64,000 nucleotides of DNA from Cepaea nemoralis (Eukaryota > Mollusca > Gastropoda > Stylommatophora > Helicidae): NCBI GenBank assembly GCA_014155875.1, contig JACEFZ010011667.1, positions 96,001 to 160,000 on the forward strand, in the 5' to 3' direction. Position numbers and translations under genes: made by a program. The notes below the pieces were generated by a model that saw nothing but the letters and a program-made list of their open reading frames with translations, was not told the DNA's origin and did not search any database. The stretch's first letter is position 1. Every line of letters starts with the position of its first letter. Shown in pieces: positions 1 through 11,174 of this stretch.

Positions 1-46
1 CGTACACCCAGACAAACGGGAAGCATGATTTGGGACAAGCAAAACT
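1..46 (+). mobile_element. RTE-like element relic, left half
   Basis: This is the short left piece of an RTE-like non-LTR retrotransposon, split by the family A insertion at 47-4284. Its wording (a run resembling 'aagcatgattgggacaagc') resembles the corresponding stretch of a second RTE relic at 33500-33540. The coding sense is plus. The right half resumes at 4298. The join is inferred from the shared duplication GACAAGCAAAACT at 34-46 and 4285-4297. Confidence 0.55.
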
Positions 47-58
47 GTTGTTTGTCCA

Positions 59-190
59 TCAAGAATGATGATGACCATTCATTTCATCCGGTGGGGTTGA
101 AAGTATGGAGCCGTGAGTTCTAAGATGGCTGATAAGGCCTATTTTGGCTCGAAATGTTCTTTGACAATGTGGACAAAGAATGCTTGACGT
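59..190 (-). pseudogene. C-terminal C2H2 finger of non-LTR copy A1
   Basis: The C-terminal tail of the element protein contains one C2H2 zinc finger: CPHC, 12 residues, H, three residues, H. Copies A2 and A3 keep it fused to RT. Here it is disconnected from RT by the 97-bp insert described at 230-330. A related but diverged finger closes family B at 59307. The role is not established; nucleic-acid binding during target or template selection is a reasonable inference. Confidence 0.75.
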
Positions 191-210
191 TTCTGGAGGA
201 GGATTTTCTG

Positions 211-349
211 CAGTGTTCTGTTCTGCCTTCTGTTTTGGTAAGGTCAATGAAAGTGGAGAACATTTCGCAGTTCCGTTCCTGACATTTCTCTTGCAGCTGC
301 CTTGCAGCGAAAATCATGTCAACAGTTCCACAGTGTTCTGTTCTACCTT
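211..349. repeat. 97-bp internal RT segment re-inserted near the 3' end of A1, with 19-bp flanking duplication
   Basis: Positions 235-331 repeat 1514-1610 of the same element almost base for base. I saw one difference, a C for a T in the 'cagttc-gttcc' region. The insert is absent from A2 and A3. It is flanked by CAGTGTTCTGTTCTGCCTT (211-229) and CAGTGTTCTGTTCTACCTT (331-349), a 19-bp direct duplication with one mismatch. This looks like a tiny insertion with target-site duplication rather than simple tandem duplication. Confidence 0.8.
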
Positions 350-2325
350 TTCTTCACAGCTCTTGCAGTCCTGGTTGCCTCACAAGTGACTGCGCCCTTG
401 CGTAATGATGCACGCCACGAATTTCGGTCTCTGGCTGCAGTCTCCCAGGTGTCATGATGAATTCCAAAAGCATTCAGTGAGATTTTCAGAGTGTCTTTAA
501 AGCGTTTCCTCTGGCCGCCTTGGGAGCGTTTACCACAACGCAACTCGCCGTAAAAAATTCGTTTAGGGAGCCTGTGATCTGGCATGCGAGTCAAGTGACC
601 AGCCCAGCGAATCTGATTCTTCATTAGTAGAGAGTGGATACTGGGCATGGACGCTCTTTCTAGGACTTCAGTGTCTGGGATCTTGTCTTGCCATTTAATC
701 TTCAGTAACTTCCTAAGGCAGACTGTGTGGAAGTGGTTTAATTTCCTAGCGTGTCGCTGATAAACAGTCCAGGTTTCACAAGCATATAGCAGTGTGGATA
801 ATACAACTGCTTTGTAGACTTTCAGCTTTGTTTGCAGGCTTATTCCATTTCTGTCCCATACATTCTTGTACAGTCTGCCAAAGGCCGCGCTGGCCTTGGA
901 GATTCTTGCATTCACTTCATCATCAATTGTGGCAGCTTGTGACACAGTGCTGCCAAGATAGGTGAATTTGTCCACAACACTTAGACTATGACCATTCACT
1001 TTGATATTCGGCACAGTGTGATTATTCCCTGGAGCTGGCTGGTACATAACTACAGTCTTCTCCAAATTGATATTGAGCCCAAAGTTGGCACAGGCATGTG
1101 AGAAAGCTGAAACATTATGTTGCATGTCCGCCTCTGAGTTGGCGTATAGAGCGCAATCATCAGCAAACAGGAGCTCTCTGACGGTGTCGCTGTCAATTTT
1201 GGTTTTAGCTTTCAGCCTTCTGAGATTGAATAACTTTCCATCCATGCGGTAGTTGATGTCTATTCCAATGTCGTTGTTCTCGAAGGCATTCGTCAACATA
1301 GCTGAAAACATGAGGCTGAACAGTGTTGGTGCCAGGACACATCCTTGTTTCACTCCATTGGTGACAGGAAAGGGCTCAGACAGTTCACCATTTTCCTGTA
1401 CTCTTGCCTGCATGCCATCATGAAATAGCCGCACTATTTGGACAAACTTTCGTGGACAGCCATATTTTGCCATAATCTTCCACAGTCCTTCTCTGCTGAC
1501 TGTATCAAAAGCCTTGGTAAGGTCAATGAAAGTGGAGAACATTTCGCAGTTCTGTTCCTGACATTTCTCTTGCAGCTGCCTTGCAGCGAAAATCATGTCA
1601 ACAGTTCCACGTTCTTTTCTGAAGCCACACTGGCTCTCGGGAAGAAGACCTTGATCGAGATGGGCCGTGAGGCGATTGAGAAGAATTCTGGCGAGTATCT
1701 TCCCTGCAATTGAAAGCAAGGAGATGCCTCGGTGGTTGTCACAGGATTGGCGGTTTCCTTTTCGTTTGTAAAGGTGGACTATTGACGCGTCCTTGAAATC
1801 TTGTGGCATGGTCTCGTTCACCCATATGTTTGTAAAGACTTGGTGAAGCTGCTCTGTTAGGACCGGCCCACCTGCCTTGTATATCTCTGCCGGGATGGAG
1901 TCCGGACCAGGTGCCTTGCCGCTGGAGAGTTGCTGGATGGCTTTGTTTACTTCCACTATGGTTGGCAGGTCATCAAGTGTATCATTGATGGGAACTTGAG
2001 GAAGGCAGTTGATGGTTTCATCATCGAAGAAGGAAGTTGCATTTAAGATGTTGCTGAAATGTTCTGCCCAGCGCTGAAGGATGTCTTTCTTATCGGTGAC
2101 CAATGTTCCCCCATCTGCACTGAGGAGGGGAGCTGTGCCTGGTGATGTAGGACCATAGACCGCTTTCAGTGAGTCGTAGAAGTTTTTCATATCATGTCTG
2201 TCAGCAAAGCCTTGAATTTCATCAGCTTTGCTGCTCAGCCAGGAGTCCCGCATGTGCCGAAGTTTCTGCTGCACTACTCTCTGAATGTTCTTGAAGGCAT
2301 CTTTTTTATGTTGACTTCGGGTCAT
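343..2325 (-). pseudogene. Reverse transcriptase of non-LTR copy A1
   Basis: About 660 residues of non-LTR reverse transcriptase in one open frame. RT blocks in order are GKAPGPDSIPAEIYK, a Y-K-R-K-G-NRQSCDNHRGISLL block, [43 protein letters not shown] and LLFADDCALYA, whose DD pair is part of the catalytic triad. A thumb/connection region follows, with YACETWTVYQRH and IRWAGHLTRMPDHRLPKR. The frame ends at a stop just before the C2H2 finger, which is in a different frame beyond an extra insert. It is the longest uninterrupted RT frame in the window. Confidence 0.9.
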
Positions 2326-2689
2326 TCAAATGTGCCTTGAGGAGAAGATGTTTCTCGGCCAGCAATTGGTTGATGTCTTCGGAATTTTCATCAAACCAGT
2401 CTTTATGCTTTCGGGGGGTTGGACCCAGGATTTCCATAGCAGTGTTGTAAATTATGTCCTTTAGGGCTCTCCACTCTGTTTCTGTATCCTGTTTAGCTGC
2501 AGCATTGGGCTTGAGGCGGTCTTCCAGCATATTTTCAAACGACAGCTGCATTTTCTTGCTGTTTAGGCGGGTGACATTTAGTTTTTTTTTTTTTGCATTT
2601 TCACCCCTTGAGGACGCCGTGGTGGTTTGATGTGAATGTTTATTTTCGAGATAATGAGACGATGGTCTGTCCAACATTCGGCACCACAC
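2306..2689 (-). pseudogene. Linker between endonuclease and RT, copy A1
   Basis: This carries the lysine-rich linker that joins the endonuclease to the reverse transcriptase (motifs KMQLSFENMLEDRL, HKDWFDENSEDINQLL). In copy A2 the equivalent region is continuous with RT. Here it is out of frame on both sides, separated from the endonuclease by the T12 slip and from RT by an indel near 2306-2325 beside another T-run. It has no independent function. Confidence 0.75.
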
Positions 2690-3492
2690 ATGGATTTTGT
2701 CACCCGAACGTCTTGTCTGTCACTCCTCCTGACGATGACATAGTCAATGAGGTGCCAGTGTTTCGATCGAGGGTGCATCCACGATGTCCTGTTTCTCATG
2801 GGGAGACGGAAAATTGTGTTGGTAATCAGGAGATCGTGTTCGGCACATGTCTGAAGAAGGAGGAGTCCATTGCTGTTACAATTTCCGACTCCGTGCTTTC
2901 CAATAATGCCACTCCAAGAGGTGGTGTCCGTGCCTACTCTGGCATTGAAATCCCCAAGGAGTATAAGTTTGTCTCCTTTGGGAACAGATGTTAATACATT
3001 GTGCAGGTCCTCATAGAACTTGTTCTTGACATCATCTTCATTGGTCATAGTTGGTGCGTAGACACTCACAATGGTTGCATGCTTCCTTCCATTCAGCAGG
3101 GGCAATTTAATGGTCATGAGCCTGTCGTTTATAGCCTTTGGAAATCCAGCTAGTTTGCCGACCAGGGCCGACTTAATGGCAAATCCCACACCGGATTGGC
3201 GTCTTTCCTCGCTTTTCCTTCCACTCCAGAAAAATGTGTAGCCGGCACCTATTTCACAGATTTGGCCTTCTTCTGCAAGTCGTGTCTCGCTCAAGGCTGC
3301 AATGTCGATGTTGTACCTGCCCAGCTCTCTCCCAATCAGTGCTGTTCGTCTCTCTGGACCCGACGCGCCATCTCTGTCAAGTAGGGTGCGTACATTCCAA
3401 GTTCCGATTGTTAAGGGAATATGGTTTGCTCTTTTAGCTTTACCTGTTTTTTCTTTGTTTGTATGTCGACCGCAGTTTAGGGTACCCACCAA
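2578..3492 (-). pseudogene. AP-like endonuclease domain of non-LTR copy A1
   Basis: About 300 residues of exonuclease-endonuclease-phosphatase (EEP) fold, which nicks the target DNA to prime reverse transcription. Visible family motifs, in order, are GTWNVRTLLD near residue 30, a SETRLAEEG segment (the usual metal-binding E), VYAPTM, LLGDFNARVG (the catalytic D-x-N), and a terminal CWTDHRLI containing the DH pair. All expected catalytic residues seem present. The frame is lost at a T12 run on the plus strand (2581-2592), where the reading frame leaves the linker. In copy A2 the same junction is open, so this is a homopolymer slip in A1. Confidence 0.85.
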
Positions 3493-4284
3493 CCGCGGCT
3501 AGCTGGTTAGGTAGTGATGGAGCAGACAATGTTTAGGGCACCTTTTCTAGCCCCTTCCTCATGCTATGGAGGTGAGCAGTGTGTTCCTATAGAGGGCTGC
3601 TCAGTCGCTCAGGGGGCTGCCGAATCCCACTGCTGCTCCGGTCAGTAGAAGACGACCATATGGCCTGAGCCGCCTGTGTGCAGGTCTGCGACTACGGCTG
3701 CCAGCGTACCCACGCCTGCCGCTTCGCCGCTCGCCCATCGCCACAGGGCTTGAAGGTGATATATGACGTTGGATGAAGAATGACTTGCGCGATGAATTGG
3801 ATTAAAGTGAGGAAGAGTTGCGCAATTCGTCGACCTCACTCTCTCGCCTGAGTCCATCTGAATCCAGTGGCAGGACAAGTCAAGACGACTGGAGACGAAT
3901 ACAGGTGCAATGGATGACCAGGGCGCTCTACGTGCCTTGCCGTGCTCATTACGTTCCACAACGCTTTGCAGGTAAACGCCGTCTTGCCCGTTGAATCAGG
4001 AATGATTTCTTCCGCGCAGTCTGCCGGATCCTGTCTTCACATGCTGGGTAGGCATACCCTAGTTCACCGCTTGGTTTGACACCAAATCGGCTACCCGCGC
4101 CTGGTTTAGCCAGCCTCTCACAGCTGTTGCCCGGGGGGTGGCCGCTGTCGCATGCTGACAGCTACTAGGAGCCACAGGCGTGAGCTGGGTGTCAGGCTTG
4201 GACCAGTGGGGGATGGGTCCTGAAAAGGACATGAGAGTCATCCTTACCAAAGGTGCTACCAATGCCTGACACCCCGTACCCCCC
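3493..4284 (-). promoter_or_regulatory. 5' leader of non-LTR copy A1
   Basis: A GC-rich stretch upstream of the endonuclease frame and inside the target-duplication boundaries, so it is element sequence. It starts with a G-run (minus strand at 4284). It contains two short minus-strand open frames (4059-4289 and 3642-3959) with no recognisable domain. Internal promoters are usual in this position for non-LTR elements, but no motif is diagnostic here. Confidence 0.5.
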
Positions 4285-4297
4285 GACAAGCAAAACT

Positions 4298-4860
4298 ATT
4301 GTCCAGTCTAATGAAGATTATGTCACGCAATAAATCTTTGTCATTGGAAGTTAGAAAATGACGTCTTGCATTTTACATAGAAACCAGTTCTAACATCCAT
4401 ACGAATCCTGGACAATTTAGTAAATGGTTGAAAAAATCCATGGAAGCCTTATAGGTGTGGTTTTATATAAGAATGCTGACAATTGATTGGCCAGCCATAA
4501 CAAGTGATCTGGACATTCTGAGGGAGGCTAAGTAGCAACGACAGATTATCACAAACATCAGAAATAGTTATTCATCATTATTTGACCACATTATGTGAAG
4601 ACAAAAACTACAACATGTTGTGACAACCGTTAAGATGTATGAAACAGAGATAGAAGAAAAAAGCGAGAGGAAATTCTTGACAGTCTAGTGTCATGACACG
4701 AAGGGAAATCAACACAGGAATTGATTCATGCCGTTAGAGATCGCAATTTGCGGAAAGGCATGATCACTCACGCTAGTCGGCAAGGCACTTCTGAGAAATT
4801 ATAAGCACGAGCAGGATAAAGCTCCCGGCCACGCCGACCTCTGTCGTATTAATTATTGGG
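4298..4860 (+). mobile_element. RTE-like element relic, right half (RT C-terminus and 3' end)
   Basis: This continues the RTE copy split by A1. With stops and frameshifts ignored, the plus strand reads like the RT C-terminal region: a SLEVRK block, LDILREAK, a QRQIITNIR segment, a FGHxMRRQKLEHVVTTVK-like region and a final RNLRKGMITHASRQGT. The same order is seen at 33560-34100, 13890-14290 and 53240-53460, so these are four relics of one family. Frame breaks show it is long dead. Confidence 0.7.
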
Positions 4861-5167
4861 ACGCAGAGGTGTTTCCAAGGCACCAGGGCCAGGTTCTATA
4901 CTGGCCAAGACCTATTAACACGTCCTCGTCGTGCGTCCTGGGCAACAAGTCGCTTTGGGGTCCTGGCTAACGTAGTAGGATCGCTGATTCTTCCGAAGTA
5001 CGAGGGTATCTGCCTGCACAGCGAGGAACCCCCAGTCTGCACACCAATAATCCAGATATGGGACAATGGATACTCACGCAAACCTCAGGTCCGGTATGAC
5101 ATCACACTGATCCGACATACAGGACTTCACGATTGAGTTCACAGCCAGCGAAAGCAAGCAAGCAAGC
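4861..5167. other. Unassigned spacer
   Basis: About 300 bp between the RTE relic and the dispersed repeat. A short AAGC run (5150-5165) is visible; otherwise nothing recognisable on either strand. Confidence 0.5.
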
Positions 5168-5645
5168 AGTATTAGTTATTAAACAGGATCGTTATTATTT
5201 CATTCCGAGCAGGTTTATAGGTGTTCTGATCTCCTCCTTAACCATCGCCTCCAGCGCATATCAACAAATCGCACCAGTTCTATGTTGATTAATCAAACGT
5301 TCAAGTGTAGCGGAAAGTGCATGCTCAGAAAAATGGCGGCCGGCCCGCCGTCACTGAACTAACTGTGTTGCCTTATGCAGTAATGTGTGGCTGCTGGTTT
5401 TAAAGTGACTGTTGCTTCCATCGACGATGACCTTGCAATTGTGTGGCGAAGTTTTGTGTTGGCATTCTGTCAGCGGCATTATACATAGTCTACATGTGCG
5501 GGCTGTTGGTTTGTCGAGACTCCTGTCTGTTCCACTTTTCACTTGGGACAGTGAGGAGCATTTTATGTGATATTCACTGGCAGAGGAACGAAGCATAATG
5601 GGGCGATCCTTTGCCGTGAACTTGTAACCGCAACTAAGTTTGGTT
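5168..5645 (+). repeat. Dispersed repeat R450, copy 1
   Basis: A roughly 450-470 bp unit found again in the same orientation at 34470-34935. Shared anchors include GATCGTTATTATTT / GATCATTATTATTT, 'tctgatctcctcctta', 'tgttgattaatcaaa', 'agtgcatg-tcagaaaaatgg' and 'tcgagactcctgtctgttcc'. Both copies follow a tetranucleotide run and both lie a few hundred bases downstream of an RTE relic, so they may be the tail of one larger composite element. It has no coding capacity and no inverted termini were noticed. Confidence 0.75.
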
Positions 5646-5811
5646 TGGCTGTTGCATCGGATGACTGAGCACTCATAAAAATGTCCACTGTGCAGTGACA
5701 GAAAAGACACATGTTCTCACAAGTGTTAATTTCACTTGTTGTATGATGTTCTGCCACATTTCCTTTATTCTCTACATTTATATTTCCTATGGCCCGTCTT
5801 ATTGTGAACAC

Positions 5812-6398
5812 TCAAGATTGGTGCTGATTATAGAGCCAAGACATTCAATGTTTGCGACATTGTTGATTATAGAACTAAGACATTCAATGTTTGTAACATC
5901 AATTTCCTTAATATTGTTGATTATAGAACTAAGACATTCAACGTTTGTAACATCACATTCCTCAATATTGTTGTTTATAGAACTAAGACAGATCAGCATT
6001 TGTAACATCAATTTCCTCAGTATTGTTGATTATAGAAATAAGACATTCAATGTTTGCGACATTGTTGATTATAGAACTAAGACATTCAATGTTTGTCACA
6101 TCATTTTCCTCAATATTGTTGATTATAGAACTAAGACATTCAATGTTTGTCACATCAATTTCGTCATTGTTGTTGGTTACGGAGCTAAGACATTCAACGT
6201 TTGTAACATAAATTTTCTCAATTTGTTGATTATAGAACTAAGGCATTCAACTTTTGTAACATTAATTTCGTCAATATTGTTGATTATAGAACTAAGACAT
6301 TCAAAGTATGTAACATCAATGTCTTCAAGTTGTTGATTATGGGGATAAGACATTCAAAGTTTGTAACAGCAATTTCATCAATGCTGGATGTGATTCTT
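5812..6398. repeat. 54-bp minisatellite (about 11 copies)
   Basis: Tandem units built around GATTATAGAACTAAGACATT, then 'caatgtttgtaacatcaattt'. The full unit is 54 bp. Several units are shortened by loss of the 'aacatcaatttcctcaata' portion, giving a mixed-period array. Because 54 is a multiple of three, one plus frame stays open through much of it; that frame is a by-product, not a gene. Confidence 0.9.
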
Positions 6399-6489
6399 TG
6401 TTGGTATTCAGTTTCGTCCGTGGGCATGACATTTATTTTGTTTTATTTCCTGCTCTTTGACTTAAAGGAAGCGGACACGTGTCATAATT

Positions 6490-6724
6490 CCCCGACAAAT
6501 TGGGTCGAGGGGCTGAAGGTTGCTGTAGAAGTTATTCCCCGACAAAGTGGGTCGAGGGGTTGAAGGTTGCTGTAGAAGTTATTCCCCGACAAAGTGGGTC
6601 GAGGGGCTGAAGGTTGCTGTAGAAGTTATTCCCCGACAAAGTGGGTCGAGGGGTTGAAGGTTGATGCAGAAGTTATTCCCCGACAAAGTGGGTCGAGGGG
6701 TTGAAGGTTGCTGTAGAAGTTATT
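6490..6724. repeat. 47-bp minisatellite, 5 copies
   Basis: Five nearly identical 47-bp units starting with CCCCGACAAAGTGGGTCGAG. Each contains a short inverted repeat (CCCC-GAC ... GTC-GA-GGGG), so every unit can form a small hairpin. The first unit differs (CAAATTGG) and the fourth has GATGCAG in place of GCTGTAG. Confidence 0.92.
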
Positions 6725-9131
6725 TTAAAATGTTGTTGTGTTCACTTGCCTTGAGCTCAAACGTGGTTCATACATGTGCTTCTAGTACACTGGGCTGATT
6801 TTTGCTTTTGGGTTGGCTTTTCCTATTTCTAATATCTGTAGCAATAGTCCCTGGGGTGAGGGGAGATATTACCACATTGTATACGTGGGATAAGTCTTGG
6901 ATCTGGGTACAGGTGCTTTCCGTCTACCAACCCCTCCGATTTCTAGACTCAACTTTCTTCCCCTCTCTCAACCAATAGGCCCTAACCTCTAGTGCTCCAT
7001 CCAGACGTTCAACTCGGGTTTATTAACAAAACAATAGGAATGACTGTATTGTACAAAAGAGCGTCAAGGGAGATAGATATAGATAGAAGTAGGCAGTTAG
7101 AGTCTAGATAGGCACCAGATCAGCAGGGTAGGATCACAGCTCTCATCATTAGGCTGTGCATGTTTCGGTCCACCCTGTCCGCGTCGTCTTACCCGGCCGC
7201 GGCAGAACCTCCCTGGAATGGTCCGGACTAGGCTGCAGTTGCCGGCGTGTTCACCAATTATGATAGCATGAAGGTCGTGTCATCCATAATATCATCGTGC
7301 TAGGCGAATGTTCACAACAAGTCTCTAGAATACCCATGGATGCACCGCCTCAAGTCGTACTCGGTTTGAACACAGTTGATCAAAGAGTCTTCAATCACAG
7401 GACTCCGATGTCTTGAGTCAAAACCACATAACTCCGTTCATCACACAATGTCAATTAGCAGCAGGGCCAGAAACATCATGATACTGTGAATTATATAACA
7501 TCTCGCCCGCCCTGGCTTGAGATAGCAGGATACTATGAACTGGTACCTGACTGAGGTATAGGGGATAGGTAGTGCTGGCTGTTACGTGGCTGATACTGGA
7601 CAGTTGGGCTGCCCGGCGAAGACTCTAGGCGGTGACAATTTATTCCACTGGAACGACTGAGTGCTACCTGCCTTATCTAGGAAACTCTCGCCGACACTGG
7701 CTTCTTGTCGCTCCATGTTCCTCTCTCCTGCCTGGCCTAAGCTGGTCTGGTCAGCACACACTCCGAGGTAGGCTCTGCAAAGAAACGACCTAGTAATAGC
7801 AACGTGTAACAGCATTCTGCGCGCAACCAAACATGGGGTTACGCCATCAGATACAAAGGATACATTAAATAAACAATATATATGTTCCTGTGACCTTTCT
7901 CATCTTCTATGGCGTGGACTGGGATAAACCTGGACTCTCATCCGTCAGACAGCTCCCGGAACCGCTACGTCACTCAAGACTGGGATGCAGCTCGGACAAG
8001 TCTCGTCGGTCAGTCATAGGTGAGATGCAGGATTCCCTGTAAAAGTCTCAGTCTTTCATTGCATGAAAGGTTAGGCATTAGTATTAGGAGTAATGACCCC
8101 GTTGGAGGGATATTCGACGACTCTGCCGAACCCTTCTCTGTTCTTCTCACTTCTCGTTTCTCTCTGGGCTCTCAATTCCATATATCTGCAAACCCCTCTC
8201 ATGTATCCACTCTTGCCCCATCTTCCCTGTAGGCCAGGTGTACCTCCAATCTAGTCAACTGCCGTCGTCAGGTAAATACATTGGTTCCACCTCCATGTAG
8301 CAGGTGACCTTGCTCCTAGTTGAAATGCATGGTCTGTCCTCCATGTAGCAGTGATATCCCACCCAATCTCTCACCCTTTTCTAATCAGGTGAGTAGTTAA
8401 AACCGTGTCGCTGTTCACTGGAACAGCAGTATAAATTACTGAACGTTATCTGCCCCCTCGGTTCCACTTCGTTCACTGTACCTAACAGTAATAAATACCA
8501 TCCATTCCGAATATTCCCCCTCAGGAACTAAGTAGGTATACGTCAGTTAAGAGGAAAGTGGAAACAGAAAATCCAGTAGCCGTCATAAATTACGGAGACG
8601 GCCTTCATCATCTCTGCCGATCGTCCGACACTTCTGCCGACACTCGCAAACGCCGTCGTTCGGTCCCACCCCTTCCCTTTCAATCGAGGTATCATTCGAT
8701 AGGGTTTAGGTGTCGCCCTGACTCGCGCCGTCGCCCGCCGTGTTCCCCGGATGTACTTGTTGCACCTATCCACCATGCCGACTACATCTGACGATTACCA
8801 TCATGAAGCCAGGTCAAGCATATATTCTTTTTAAAGGCCTGAATGACATGAGTCTATATTTTCAATTCTTAAGTTGGTATCTTATAGCTGCTAACATCTA
8901 GGATGCGATTTAATCTTAGATTGCACAGCCGTCCTGCCCACGCCTGAATTCGGCTGTGTCCCACCTAATCAGGTCTCGTTAATATGCTTGAACTAACTTT
9001 ACACGACGCCTAAACTGTCTGCGCGGAGCTCTCGGACGCTCAAGCACATCAACACTTAACTACTATAACAATAAATTCAATTACCTTCATTACACAGAAA
9101 TAACTATAACTTGGTCAGCATGCTGGAGAAA
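6725..9131. other. 2.4 kb with no recognised feature
   Basis: Mixed-composition DNA with only short open frames and no homology I recognise on either strand. A 'gggtttattaacaaaacaa' segment near 7016 could be a reversed polyadenylation or LTR-like trace, but no paired long repeat was found. Confidence 0.5.
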
Positions 9132-9329
9132 CTGTAGGGCAGGGGTGGCCAACCTTTTCAGCAGGCGGGCCAAATTTCGAAAATAATATTTCCTACCGGG
9201 TCAAGCACCTAATTATTTTTTTTTTATTGTTGTTATTAATTAAAGTAAATAAGCAAGCCTGCTACAACTTCGACCACATAGTCGCTTCCTGGTAGGTGAG
9301 ATCGTGCTCAAACGCTTGCCTGGTTTTAT

Positions 9330-10955
9330 TTAAACCAAAAAAAAATATATCTTGTTAATTAATTTACCTCTCCCTTGTAGATGAGTATTAACGTCATTTA
9401 GGTGGCTAGTTATATCGACCAGAAATGCAAAGTCGCAAATCCACTCTTTGTCTTCAAACTCTGGGATACTTTTCGACTTGCTTGCAAAGAATGATTGTAT
9501 TTCGTGTTGCAAATCAAACACTCTTTTCAACAATTTGGCACGGGTCAGCCATCTTACTTTTGCATAAAATGTAACGTCATGATAATCTGAGTCCAAAGAC
9601 TAGAAATTCTTGGAACTGACGGTGATTAACCCGTTCGACTTCATGAAGATCACTATTTTGACGACTACTTTCATGACATGGTCCATTTTGAGGGCCTTCG
9701 AACATAAATTCTCCTAATGATTAATGCAAGGAAACTTTAGCATTGAAGTGTTACCTACTTTGGAGGCCTCATTTTCAATCAATTTTACTAAACCTTCGGG
9801 TTTCCCAACCATTGCTGGGGCACCATCCGTTGTTAAGCCCGATAAGTTGTTAAGTTGTAACAAAAAGCAATTCAATGTCGATGTAACTGCTTCTAACAAA
9901 TCTCGTAACTTAGTAGTGTCCTTAGGTGGATACAGAGCCGCTAATTCTTCTGTCTTTTTAAAATGGATGTCAACTATTATGCTATTATCAGACAGACTGT
10001 GGGATCAACACCTTGTGCCACATTTATTGAAAGACAGAAGATCAAGTGGTTTGGCCATGTTGTTAGAATGCAACACCAGCAACTACCATCACTGGCCTTA
10101 CATCAAAGATCATCTGCGACGAGACCAAGAGGACGTCCAAGAAGAAAATGGATTGACGACATCAAAGACATTGTACAGCCACACGGAATGACACTATCCA
10201 GTGCCGCCCACCGGGCGCTGGAACGCAAATTATTCCTCCCCACGACGTTTGACGGCAGAAGTGGAAGAAGATGGATGATGATGATGATGATGATCAACAC
10301 CCACGATAAAAATTGCCAGTTGGGCAGTATCTGCCATATATGTGCTTTCATCCACTGCTAGAGCATAAAATATAAACTCTGGATGCTCGACTTTTCAAAT
10401 TATCTTCAATATATTTTCCAATGTCGTCCACACGTCCTAGTAATAGCCTGACGAGACAGACTTATTTTTTAAGAAATCCTTCTTCTTTTCTGGACACAGA
10501 GTTTCAACGACGCTCTCCAAACATCCCTTAACCATTTCATCATCTGAATATGGCTTCGTTTTTTTTATACCGCATAACTAGCTTTTACATAGCATGTTGA
10601 CTCTGAACCCGCTCTAGTAATTATCCTTTGTTGTGCAGAAATGTTTTTTTTTAAAGTCATTTACTTGGTCTTGTCGAAATTGCCCTTTGTACTTATAAAA
10701 CTTATTTGCATGTTTAATCTCGTAGTGCCGTTTGATGTTATTCTCTTTCAAGACAGAAACAGGTTCGTTGGATATCAAGCATATGAGCTTTGTTTTAATT
10801 TCCACGAAAAAATAGTATATAGTCCACCTGTCTTGAATACTTCTTAATTCTTCTGTGATTCTTCTCTTCTTTGGTCCAACGTCTTTACTAGTTGACGCCA
10901 TGGTTACGTAATACCTCAAATACACATAATGAATATTCACATAACAAAAACCCAC
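9330..10955 (-). pseudogene. hAT transposase relic (ZBED5/GTF2IRD2-like)
   Basis: Read on the minus strand, the pieces follow the order of ZBED5/GTF2IRD2-like hAT transposases. The N-terminal part at 10955-10614 has YFFVEIKTKLICL and NIKRHYEIKH; the second cysteine of the expected C-x2-C pair appears replaced by S. Next are 10560-10300 (EKKKDFLKNK, ALAVDESTYMADTAQLAIF), 9961-9714 (KTEELAALYPPKD, LTTDGAPAMVGKPEGLV) and 9596-9330 (KVRWLTRAKLLKRVFDL, DFAFLVDITSHLND). Stops and frameshifts separate the pieces, and the RTE insertion at 9975-10290 interrupts it between the VDEST and KTEELAAL blocks. The C-terminal dimerisation region is missing. Confidence 0.85.
9975..10290 (+). mobile_element. RTE-like 3' fragment nested in the hAT transposase
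   Basis: The plus strand encodes the RT C-terminal signature IKWFGHVVRM, then RPRGRPRRKWIDDI, and ends in (GAT)n/(ATG)n at about 10273-10290, the short microsatellite tail typical of RTE elements. The left boundary is approximate. Transposase codons resume cleanly on both sides (GVD / FKKTEEL), with at most a short TCAAC-like duplication. Confidence 0.82.
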
Positions 10956-11174
10956 ATCAAAATAATATTAATAATCTATATTAATCATACCTTTCTCGCT
11001 GATGTTCTCAGCCAATATCCAACCAATATTATTTCTTCCTTCAACAACATCCACTCAGAGAAATATCAGGAACAGAGAGTTTATATCTAATACCACAAGG
11101 TCTTTTCACAAACTAAACCACCATGGTTCCTACAGTCTATGGTCCATAATATTCCCTTTACGAATGTTCATGTT

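Larger units (their letters stand above)
47..4284 (-). mobile_element. Family A non-LTR retrotransposon, nearly full-length copy A1
   Basis: A 4.24-kb minus-strand element flanked by a 13-bp direct repeat, GACAAGCAAAACT (34-46 and 4285-4297). The repeat is consistent with target-primed reverse transcription into an older RTE copy. In element order it holds a roughly 0.8-kb G/C-rich leader (4284-3500), an AP-type endonuclease, a linker, a reverse transcriptase with the FADD catalytic box, and a C-terminal C2H2 finger. It ends in a short (AAC)n-like tail rather than poly-A. Copies A2 (40591-43406) and A3 (45657-48166) are close relatives and share the same tail. Frameshifts make it non-autonomous. 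The clade is not certain: the endonuclease opening (GTWNVRTL) and domain order fit an RTE/RTEX-type assignment best. Confidence 0.85.

Noticed and set aside
6490..6724. CRISPR-like array (five direct repeats with internal dyads)
   Set aside because: The 47-bp units are contiguous with no variable spacers, in a eukaryotic context.
8020..8790. Open frames of 70-77 codons on both strands
   Set aside because: No domain, no similarity recognised, and lengths expected by chance.
6840..9130. Possible LTR retrotransposon
   Set aside because: No paired long terminal repeats, no gag/pol motifs, no primer-binding site seen.
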